From Actinomadura viridilutea (lineage in GTDB: Bacteria > Actinomycetota > Actinomycetes > Streptosporangiales > Streptosporangiaceae): DNA of 64,000 nt. The notes under the pieces are model-generated. The model was not told the origin of the DNA. It was given only the letters and a program-made list of their open reading frames with translations, and ran no database searches. Location of the stretch: positions 124,001-188,000 of the forward strand of contig PVNI01000003.1 of assembly GCA_003001795.1 (NCBI GenBank), written 5' to 3'. Made by a program: the position numbers and the translations under genes. Each line of letters starts with the position of its first letter. Position 1 is the first letter of the stretch. Below, piece after piece: positions 10,302-17,347 of the stretch.

Positions 10302-11726
10302 ATGAACCACATCGCACGGCTCGAGCGCCTACCCCTGAGCCGCACCCATCGCAAGCTCCTTGTCATCGGCGGTCTCGGCTACACCTTCGATGGAGCCGAC
10401 GCGGCGATCATCGCCTTCATCCTGCCGGTGGTCGCCCAGCAGTGGGCGCTGAGCGCCGGCCAGATCTCCCTGCTGGCCAGCGCGCTGCTCATCGGCTTCC
10501 TGATCGGCGCCCTCACCGCCGGCACGCTGGGGGACAAGCTGGGGCGCAAGAAGGTCATGCTCGGCTCGCTCGTCGCGTACACGAGCATGACGCTGGTCGC
10601 CGCGCTCGCGCCCAACTACTGGGTGCTGTTCGCCTTCCGCGTCTTGGCCGGCGTCGGCATCGGGGCGGAGAGCGCCATCATCGCCCCGTACCTCTCGGAG
10701 TTCGTGCCCGGGCGCTACAGGGGCCGGTTCATCGGTGCCGTCGCCGGGTTCTTCTCCTTCGGCTACGTCCTGTCCGCGCTGATCGGCAGGTACGTGATCT
10801 CTCCGTTCGACGACGGGTGGAGGTACGCCCAGATCATCCTGGCGCTGCCCATCCTGGCCGTGATCTGGTGGCGGCGCTCCATGCCCGAATCCCCGCGCTA
10901 CCTGTTGTCGAAGGGCCGTGTGGAGGAGGCCGAGCAGGTCGTCGCCGCGCTGGAGGACTCGGTGCGCAAGGAGACCGGCGCCGCCCTGCCGCCCGTTCCG
11001 GCCGAGCCGGACGCCGCGTCGGCGACCAATCACCTGGCCCATGCCTCGATGGGCAGGAAGCTCCTGGTGCTGTGGAGCGGCCCCTACGTCAAGCGGACCT
11101 TCGTGGCCTGGGTGATGTGGTTCTGCCTCACGTTCGCCTACTACGGCTTCTTCACGATGATGCCCAAGCTTCTGGCCGACAGCGGCATGACCGTCGTGAA
11201 GTCCTTCAGCTTCGTGCTGTACATCTACCTGGCCCAGATCCCGGGCTACTTCAGCGCCGCCTTCCTGTCGGAGTACCTCGACCGCAAGCGGGCCATCGCC
11301 CTGTACCTGTCCGGGGCCACGCTGTCCGCCCTCGGTATGGCGCTGGCCGACTCCGAGGGCGCCATCATCGGCTTCGGCGCGGCGCTTTCGCTGTTCATGA
11401 ACGGCGTCTACGCCCTGCTGTACACCTACACACCGGAGACCTACCCGACCGAGATCCGCGCCACCGGTCAGGGGACCGCCTCCGCCTTCGGCCGCATCGG
11501 CGGCATCATCGCCCCCTTCGCCTTCACGGCCGCGGCAGCCCACGGCGGACTGAACGCCGTCTTCAGCGTCACGTCGGCCGTCCTCCTGGCGGGCGTGCTG
11601 ACCGTGCTGACCCTGGGACTCGCGACCAAGGGACGCACCCTCGAAGACCTCAGCCCCAAGGGCCGGCACCGGATGACGGATCCCGCTCCTGACACGGCTC
11701 GGCTGGGGAGCCCCGCCTCGCCCTGA
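10302..11726 (+). CDS. MFS transporter, sugar/acid:H+ symporter type
   Basis: 474 aa integral membrane carrier with 12 predicted transmembrane segments. The MFS loop 2-3 signature GDKLGRKKVM (about 83-92), the RVLAGVGIGAE segment in TM4-5 and PESPRYLLSKGR in the central loop place it in the sugar/aromatic-acid/SV2-like branch. GAGGA is 6 bases before this ATG; in-frame codons upstream belong to the aldehyde dehydrogenase remnant, so an earlier start is rejected. First gene of the island, followed by a terminator, so probably its own transcript. The substrate is unknown; context suggests import of a carboxylate or amino compound used by the island. Confidence 0.85.
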   Translation: MNHIARLERLPLSRTHRKLLVIGGLGYTFDGADAAIIAFILPVVAQQWALSAGQISLLASALLIGFLIGALTAGTLGDKLGRKKVMLGSLVAYTSMTLVAALAPNYWVLFAFRVLAGVGIGAESAIIAPYLSEFVPGRYRGRFIGAVAGFFSFGYVLSALIGRYVISPFDDGWRYAQIILALPILAVIWWRRSMPESPRYLLSKGRVEEAEQVVAALEDSVRKETGAALPPVPAEPDAASATNHLAHASMGRKLLVLWSGPYVKRTFVAWVMWFCLTFAYYGFFTMMPKLLADSGMTVVKSFSFVLYIYLAQIPGYFSAAFLSEYLDRKRAIALYLSGATLSALGMALADSEGAIIGFGAALSLFMNGVYALLYTYTPETYPTEIRATGQGTASAFGRIGGIIAPFAFTAAAAHGGLNAVFSVTSAVLLAGVLTVLTLGLATKGRTLEDLSPKGRHRMTDPAPDTARLGSPASP

Positions 11727-11734
11727 TCCGCAGT

Positions 11735-11778
11735 CGCTTGACGCGCCCCGAAACGGCACGGTCGGGGCGCGTCAAGCG
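11735..11778 (+). terminator. strong hairpin terminator after the MFS gene
   Basis: Perfect 17-bp arms CGCTTGACGCGCCCCGA / TCGGGGCGCGTCAAGCG with a 10-base loop, starting 9 bases after the TGA. It separates the transporter from the GntR gene. Confidence 0.8.
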
Positions 11779-11804
11779 CGTCCGGATACCCGACATCGCA
11801 CTAC

Positions 11805-11828
11805 TGTCAGACTGTGCGACAATATGTT
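11805..11828 (+). promoter_or_regulatory. shared operator plus -10-like box upstream of gntR1
   Basis: TGTCAG-ACTGT-GCGACA (11805-11821) followed by TATGTT (11823-11828). The same arrangement, with a perfect repeat, occurs at 24650-24673 before the PucR-like gene. The TGT.N.ACA core fits FCD-type GntR sites, so autoregulation by the adjacent GntR is likely. Confidence 0.6.
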
Positions 11829-11858
11829 CGCCTGTGAAACGGAGTAGGGGGCTGCACC

Positions 11859-12497
11859 GTGCTGCAACGCGTCACCGCCGTGCAGGCACTGGTCGAGGAA
11901 CTGCGCCGGCAGATCCTCAGCGGCGATCTGCCGCCCGGCTCGAAACTCCCGGAGGTGGAGCTGGCCGAGCGGTTCAACGTCGCCCGCCCCACCGTACGCA
12001 CCGCCCTGCAGCACCTGGTCGAGCGCAGAGTGCTGCGCCGGGACACCGGCCGCTCGGCCGTCGTACCGGAGATGAACGGCGCAGACGTACGTGACGTCTA
12101 CTTCGCGCGGGAAGCCGTCGAACTGCACGTGGTCGGCCATCTGTCGGCATCGGGCCGTTCATCGAAGCGCCTGCACCAGGTGGGGCAGGCGCTGGAGCAT
12201 CTGCAAAGCCTTCCCGCCGACGCCCCGTGGAGTGAGGTGGCAGAGGCCGATCTCGCTTTTCACACGGCGCTGGTCGAGGCCGCGGGAAGCGCGCGGCTGG
12301 TCCGGCTGTTCCACGGCCTGCTGGAGGAAGTGCGGATGTGCCTGGTGCAGCTGGAGGTCCACTATCCGCGCCGTGCCGACCTCGTGGACGAACATCGCCG
12401 GATCCTCGACGCTCTGGAGGCGCAGGATGCGGCTGCGGCACGGACGTTGATGCGTGCCCACCTGCACAGTGCCGTCAGGGCGCTCACAGGCCGCTGA
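11859..12497 (+). CDS. GntR-family regulator, FCD (FadR) subfamily
   Basis: 212 aa. N-terminal winged helix (about 5-75) with LRRQILSGDLPPGSKLPEVELAERFNVARPTVRTALQHL, then an all-helical FCD ligand domain with the metal/ligand-binding His pattern (DLAFHTALVEAAGS, DEHRRILDAL, MRAHLHSAV). Such proteins usually sense carboxylates and repress catabolic operons. The GTG start at 11859 has AGGGGG 7 bases upstream. The protein resembles the second GntR of the island (21713-22459), especially in the FCD part (HYPR.ELV.EH), so they are likely paralogues with related ligands. Confidence 0.9.
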   Translation: MLQRVTAVQALVEELRRQILSGDLPPGSKLPEVELAERFNVARPTVRTALQHLVERRVLRRDTGRSAVVPEMNGADVRDVYFAREAVELHVVGHLSASGRSSKRLHQVGQALEHLQSLPADAPWSEVAEADLAFHTALVEAAGSARLVRLFHGLLEEVRMCLVQLEVHYPRRADLVDEHRRILDALEAQDAAAARTLMRAHLHSAVRALTGR

Positions 12498-12594
12498 CAG
12501 CGGTGATGCGGGTGACCATCTGTTACCTGGCTGATCCGCGTCGCCCTGCCCCGGCCAGGATTGATCACGACCTGCGCGATCGATATCCATAGGA

Positions 12595-12627
12595 GCCTCC
12601 GCCGCCTCCGGAGGAGACGGCGGAGGC
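12595..12627. terminator. bidirectional hairpin between gntR1 and the permease gene
   Basis: GCCTCCGCCG / CGGCGGAGGC arms (12595-12604, 12618-12627) with a 13-base loop that is itself partly self-complementary. It lies between two convergent genes. Confidence 0.65.
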
Positions 12628-12634
12628 GGGAACG

Positions 12635-14074
12635 TCAGCGGACCGGCTCCCGCCGCGGGTCTGGCGGTTCGACCGGAACGCCACCGCGCCGCGTCTGCCG
12701 CACCCACGCGCACACCAGCACCAGAGCCGCCACGCCGACCGACCACAGCAGCTGCGGTCGCGCGGAGGCGTCGAACAGCATCGTGACCAGGACGGCGATG
12801 ATGCCGACGATCGCCACCCATGTCAGGACCGGGAAGCCCCACATGCGCAGCACCAGCCGTTCCGGGGCCTCCCGCTCGTACCTGCGGCGCAGTCGCAGCT
12901 GCGATACGGCGACGACCAGCCAGACGAACAGCGCCACCGCCCCGGAGGAGTTGAGCAGGAAGGTGAAGGCGAAGTCGGGGGAGTAGTAGTTCAAGCCCAC
13001 GGCGAGGAACCCGAAGGCCACGGAGGCCAAGATCGCCCGGCGCGGCACGCCTCGGGAGGTCACCCGCGTCCACGACCGGGGTGCGTCACCGCGCTCGGCG
13101 AGGGAGAACGCCATCCGGGACGCCGTGTAGATGCCCGAGTTGAGACAGGAGAGCACCGCGGTCAGCACGATGACGTCCATCGCGGGCGCGGCTCCGGGGA
13201 TGCCGATGTGCTCCAGGACGGCGACGTACGGGCTGCTGCCGATCTTGCTGCTGTCCCAGGGCAGCAGTGTGATGACGACGGCGATCGGGCCCAGATAGAA
13301 GACCAGGATGCGCCAGATGACGCTGGCGATCGCCTTGGCGACGGCGCGGCCGGGGTCCTTCGACTCGGCGGCGGCGATGGTGACGATCTCGCTGCCCATG
13401 AAGCTGAAGACGACGCTCAGCATGCCGGTCACGACCGCTCCGCCGCCGCGCGGGAAGAAACCGCCGTGGCCGGTGAGGTTGTCCGTGCCGACCGGTTCGG
13501 TGCCGGGCAGCAGGCCGAAGACGGCCAGGCCGCCGAGGACGATGAAGACGACGATGGAGCCGACCTTGATGGCGGAGAACCAGAACTCGAACTCGCCGAA
13601 GGAGCCGACGGAGCACACGTTGGTGCCGGTCAGCACGACCATCACGAGCAGGGCGACGAGCCAGGCGGGGACGGCGGGCATCCAGTTGTGCACGATTGCG
13701 GCGCCGGCGGTCGCCTCTACGGCGAGGACCACCACCCAGAACCACCAGTACAGCCATCCGATGGTGAAGCCGGCCCAGCGGCCCAGGGCTAGGTCGGCGT
13801 ACGAGGAGAAGGAACCGGTCGAGGGGGCGGCCGCGGACATCTCGCCCAGCATGCGCATCACCAGGACGACCAGGATTCCGGCGAGGGCATAGGAGACGAT
13901 GATGGCCGGACCGGTGCTGCGGATGCCGGCGCCCGACCCGACGAACAGGCCGGCGCCGATGACTCCGCCGATAGCGATCATGCTCAGATGGCGGCCTTTG
14001 AGGCCGGGTTGCAGTTGTTGCACGAAGGGTCCCTTGCATGACTCGGAAAGGGGCCCGCCGACTGGCGGGTCCAT
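12635..14074 (-). CDS. APC-family amino acid permease (GABA-permease-like)
   Basis: 479 aa, 12 transmembrane helices. The TM1 unwound region IGGVIGAGLFVGSGAGI (about 37-53) and the TM6 segment FSFMGSEIVTIAAAESKDPGRAV are the hallmarks of the GabP/AnsP branch of the APC superfamily, importing amino acids with protons. The context of GABA-type aminotransferase and semialdehyde dehydrogenase genes supports uptake of an omega-amino acid, but the residues do not fix the substrate. The start is uncertain; the ATG at 14074 is the only good in-frame ATG before TM1. Confidence 0.88.
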   Translation of the reverse strand: MDPPVGGPLSESCKGPFVQQLQPGLKGRHLSMIAIGGVIGAGLFVGSGAGIRSTGPAIIVSYALAGILVVLVMRMLGEMSAAAPSTGSFSSYADLALGRWAGFTIGWLYWWFWVVVLAVEATAGAAIVHNWMPAVPAWLVALLVMVVLTGTNVCSVGSFGEFEFWFSAIKVGSIVVFIVLGGLAVFGLLPGTEPVGTDNLTGHGGFFPRGGGAVVTGMLSVVFSFMGSEIVTIAAAESKDPGRAVAKAIASVIWRILVFYLGPIAVVITLLPWDSSKIGSSPYVAVLEHIGIPGAAPAMDVIVLTAVLSCLNSGIYTASRMAFSLAERGDAPRSWTRVTSRGVPRRAILASVAFGFLAVGLNYYSPDFAFTFLLNSSGAVALFVWLVVAVSQLRLRRRYEREAPERLVLRMWGFPVLTWVAIVGIIAVLVTMLFDASARPQLLWSVGVAALVLVCAWVRQTRRGGVPVEPPDPRREPVR

Positions 14075-14111
14075 GGAGGGGCCGCAGCCCGAGGAGGGAA
14101 GGACCGGAGGA

Positions 14112-15068
14112 TCAGACCCGGTACCGGGCCGGGGCGAGCCGACGCGGTCGCGTCATGAGCGCGAGCCCGCCCAGGACGAGGACGATCCCGGCCCAGCGCG
14201 GGGCGGAAAGCTCCTCGTGCAGCCATACGGCGGCCAGGACGGCGGCGACGGCCGGTTCCAGCAGGGAGACGGTGACCGCGGTCGGGGCGCCGAGTCGGTC
14301 GACGCCGTGGGCGAAGAGGGCGTAGGCGACGGCGGTTGTGCACACGCCGAGGTAGAGCACGCCGATCAGACGCCCGGTGTCGGCGGCCGCCCAGGACACG
14401 GCGCCGGGCAGCCAGAGAACGAGGGTCACGGCGCCGCCCGCGAAGATGGCGGCCACCGCGGTGGCGGGGCCGTGCCGCCGGGCCACCAGCTGGATCGTGT
14501 CGGCCTGCGCCGCGTACAGGCCTGCCGCCAGGCCCGCGAGGGCGATGCCGGGCAGGCTGAAGGAGAGGGCACCGCCCGGCAGGGACACCAGGGCGATGCC
14601 GGTAACGGCCAAGGCGGTGGCGACGGCCCAGGTGCGGGTGACGGACCGCCCGGTGACGAGGCGGGCGGTGAGGCCCGCGACGACCGGTGCGCCACCGATA
14701 GCGATCACCGTGCTCGTGGCCACCCCCGACAGTTCGACGGCGTGGAAATAGCAGACCGAAAAGCCCGACACGGCCACTGAGCCGATGGCGACTGCCCGCA
14801 ACTCCCGTCGCTGCCAGGGCACATGACCCATCCGGCGGCGCCGGGCCAGTACGTACAGGGTCGCGGCGCCGATCATCAGGCGCAGCTCCGCCACGTGCAG
14901 CAGGTTCTCGGCCGGGAACCGGGACGTCACCGGACCCAGGGTTCCCCAGATGACGGCGGCGCCGGCCGCCGCGGCGGCGGCCCGGCCGGTCGGCGAGCGC
15001 TGTCGTGACGAGGGAGACCGAGGGGCACTGGCCGGGACGGTCGTGTGCGAGCGGGCATGAGGCGGCAC
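14112..15068 (-). CDS. EamA/DMT-family transporter
   Basis: 318 aa with ten hydrophobic helices in two EamA repeats (AAVIWGTLGPVTSRFP at about 38-53 opens the first; GLAAGLYAAQADTIQLV opens the second). Members export amino acids or other metabolites, or act as permeases. I chose the GTG at 15068 because GGAG lies 6 bases upstream and the length then fits the family; the longer in-frame extension to 15413 overlaps the divergent HAD gene and is not credible. It lies 37 bp downstream of the APC permease start and may be transcribed with it. Confidence 0.8.
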   Translation of the reverse strand: MPPHARSHTTVPASAPRSPSSRQRSPTGRAAAAAAGAAVIWGTLGPVTSRFPAENLLHVAELRLMIGAATLYVLARRRRMGHVPWQRRELRAVAIGSVAVSGFSVCYFHAVELSGVATSTVIAIGGAPVVAGLTARLVTGRSVTRTWAVATALAVTGIALVSLPGGALSFSLPGIALAGLAAGLYAAQADTIQLVARRHGPATAVAAIFAGGAVTLVLWLPGAVSWAAADTGRLIGVLYLGVCTTAVAYALFAHGVDRLGAPTAVTVSLLEPAVAAVLAAVWLHEELSAPRWAGIVLVLGGLALMTRPRRLAPARYRV

Positions 15069-15315
15069 GCAGATCTCCGAAGTGCTCGGGGGATTGGGGC
15101 GGCTTCGCGAAATGCCACTGGTGCCGAGGACCGTAGAGCGCTCATGCGACGGCGAACCATGTGCAGGCGTCGAAAGTCGTCGCCGCCATCTCTGAACAGC
15201 CGGCGAGAGACACGCGGCGCGGAATCGTAGACGATCCGCTTGTTGGCAATGCCGGTCGGCTTCTGGTCGCAACCCCGCCCCGGCTCCTTCCTTCGACGAA
15301 CCCGGAGAAAGACCA
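15069..15315. promoter_or_regulatory. divergent promoter region eamA / catabolic operon
   Basis: 247 bases with no gene. It contains a near-perfect inverted repeat CGGAATCGT-AG-ACGATCCG (15220-15238; core ATCGT-AG-ACGAT). TCGT..ACGA cores are common in FCD-GntR operators, so the second GntR, encoded in the operon, may act here. Confidence 0.5.
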
Positions 15316-15993
15316 ATGAGCGAGAAGCGTTGGGTCACCTTCGACTGCTTCGGCACCCTCGTGGACTGGCGCCACGGCATCGCCACCGGCATCGAGCTCG
15401 TCGCCCCCGGCAAGGGCCGGGAGCTGCTGGATGTCTACAACCGCCACGAGCCGCAGGTGCAGAGCGAGCACCCCGGCATGCGCTACAGCGACGTCCTGGT
15501 GGAGACCCTGAAGCGCGCGGCCGCCGAGGCGAAGCTCGACCTGGTGGAGGACCAGTTCCAGGTCCTGAGGGCCGCCATCCCGTTCTGGCCCGTCTTCCCC
15601 GATACCCAGCAGGCCCTGCGCGAGCTGCAGGAGGCCGGCTGGAACCTCGCCCTGCTCACAAACTGCGACCGCGTCGTCATCGGCGAGACCCAGCGCCGCC
15701 TGCAGATCCAGTTCGACGCGATCGTCACCGCTGAGGACTCCGGCGCCTACAAGCCGGCCCACAACCACTTCGAGTACTTCGAGAAGTCCCTCGGGGTCAC
15801 CCGTGACCGCTGGGTGCACGTGGCGCAGAGCTACTTCCACGACATGGTGCCGGCCGGCCGGCTCGGCATCGCCCGCGTATGGATCAACCGCCTTGATGAG
15901 AAGGACGACCCGTCGATCGCCCATGCCGTCCGCCGTGACCTGACGGACCTGGCGGCCACCGTCAACGAGGTCCACGAGAAGTTCAACGGCTGA
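15316..15993 (+). CDS. haloacid dehalogenase type II-like HAD hydrolase
   Basis: 225 aa. HAD motif I FDCFGTLVDW gives the nucleophile Asp10 and Thr14; motif II is LLTNCD (about 114-119), motif III Lys in AYKPAHNHF, motif IV AQSYFHDMVPAGRLG with the conserved Asp. The overall layout matches L-2-haloacid dehalogenase-like proteins, but the substrate may well be a phosphorylated or other 2-substituted acid. First gene of a tight seven-gene operon (gaps 88, -4, 17, -4, 55 and 34 bases), so it should work on the same compound as the aminotransferases. Confidence 0.85.
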   Translation: MSEKRWVTFDCFGTLVDWRHGIATGIELVAPGKGRELLDVYNRHEPQVQSEHPGMRYSDVLVETLKRAAAEAKLDLVEDQFQVLRAAIPFWPVFPDTQQALRELQEAGWNLALLTNCDRVVIGETQRRLQIQFDAIVTAEDSGAYKPAHNHFEYFEKSLGVTRDRWVHVAQSYFHDMVPAGRLGIARVWINRLDEKDDPSIAHAVRRDLTDLAATVNEVHEKFNG

Positions 15994-16081
15994 CCGCCGC
16001 TGCGGTCCGTGCCGGGCCCTCCCAGCGCCCCGGTGCCCGGCACGGACCTCAGCTCGACCCGCACGAGGAGTCGCAACCGCC

Positions 16082-17347
16082 ATGACCAGCTTGTCCCCGC
16101 ACCTGCGCCAAGCCACCCCCGTCACCGTCGAACGCGGCGAAGGCGTCCACGTCTACGGCACCGACGGCCGCCGCTACCTGGACTTCACCGCCGGCATCGG
16201 TGTCACCAGCACGGGCCACTGCCACCCGCGTGTGGTCGCCGCCGCCCAGGAGCAGGTCGGCAAGCTCATCCACGGCCAGTACACGACCGTCATGCACCAG
16301 CCGCTCCAGCGATTGGTCGAGCGGCTCGGGGACGTGCTGCCCGCCGGGCTGGACAGCCTGTTCTTCGCCAACTCCGGCAGCGAGGCCGTCGAGGCGGCCC
16401 TGAGGCTGGCCCGGCAGGCCACCGGCCGCCCCAACATCGTCGTCTTCCACGGCGGCTTCCACGGACGCACCGTCGCCGCGGCCTCGATGACCACGTCCGG
16501 CACCAGGTTCCGTACCGGCTTCTCCCCGCTGATGTCGGGCGTCGCCGTCGCCCCGTTCCCCGCGGCCTCCCGCTACGGCTGGGACCAGGAGACCGCCACA
16601 CGCTTCGCGCTCAGCGAGCTCGACTACCTGCTCCAGACCGTCACCGCCCCGCAGGACACGGCGGCCTTCGTCGTCGAGCCGGTGCTCGGCGAGGGCGGCT
16701 ACATCCCGGCCGACCCCGCCTTCCTGCGCGGGCTGCGCGAGCGCGCCGACCGCTACGGCATCGTGCTCGTCATCGACGAGATCCAGACCGGCTTCGGCCG
16801 CACCGGCCGCTTCTGGGGCCACGACCACGCCGAGGACGTCCGCCCGGACGTCATCACCATCGCCAAGGGCCTGGCCAGCGGCTTTCCGCTGTCCGGCATC
16901 GCCGCCTCTGAGGAATTGATGAGCAAGGCGCACCCCGGCTCGCAGGGCGGCACCTACGGCGGCAACGCCGTCGCGTGCGCGGCCGCGGTCGCCACCCTCG
17001 ACGTGATCCGCGACGAGAGGCTGGTGGAGAACGCCGACGCCATGGGGCGGCGACTGCGCGCCGGCCTGGAGGAGGTCGCCCGCGCCACTCCGGGCATCGC
17101 CGACGTCCGCGGACTGGGCCTGATGCTCGCCAACGAGTTCGTCACCGCCGACGGATCCCCCGACCCGGCCACCGCCGCCCGGGTGCAGCAGGCCGCCGCC
17201 GCCGAGGGACTGCTGTTGTTGCTGTGCGGTCCGTGGCACAACGTCGTGCGCATGATGCCGGCGCTGGTCATCGACGAGGCCGCCGTCGACGAAGGGCTCG
17301 CCGCTTGGCAGGCCGCCGTCGCCAAGGGCACGGCCGCCGCGTCATGA
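16082..17347 (+). CDS. gabT: class III aminotransferase, 4-aminobutyrate type
   Basis: 421 aa PLP enzyme of fold type I. Motifs: NSGSEAVEAALRLAR (PLP phosphate cup, about 98-112), VVEPVLGEGGYIP, VLVIDEIQTGFGRTG (Asp of the pyridine-N contact, about 227-241) and TIAKGLASGFPLSG with the Schiff-base lysine at 262. The pattern is that of GABA/2-oxoglutarate aminotransferases; putrescine or 5-aminovalerate are alternatives. Its stop overlaps the next start (ATGA at 17344), so synthesis is coupled to the FAD/Fe-S dehydrogenase. Confidence 0.88.
   Translation: MTSLSPHLRQATPVTVERGEGVHVYGTDGRRYLDFTAGIGVTSTGHCHPRVVAAAQEQVGKLIHGQYTTVMHQPLQRLVERLGDVLPAGLDSLFFANSGSEAVEAALRLARQATGRPNIVVFHGGFHGRTVAAASMTTSGTRFRTGFSPLMSGVAVAPFPAASRYGWDQETATRFALSELDYLLQTVTAPQDTAAFVVEPVLGEGGYIPADPAFLRGLRERADRYGIVLVIDEIQTGFGRTGRFWGHDHAEDVRPDVITIAKGLASGFPLSGIAASEELMSKAHPGSQGGTYGGNAVACAAAVATLDVIRDERLVENADAMGRRLRAGLEEVARATPGIADVRGLGLMLANEFVTADGSPDPATAARVQQAAAAEGLLLLLCGPWHNVVRMMPALVIDEAAVDEGLAAWQAAVAKGTAAAS

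Noticed and set aside
15069..15413. Longer start for the EamA transporter at 15413
   Set aside because: It would overlap the divergent HAD gene and its promoter and adds over 100 residues without membrane or domain character; the GTG at 15068 has a good ribosome site.
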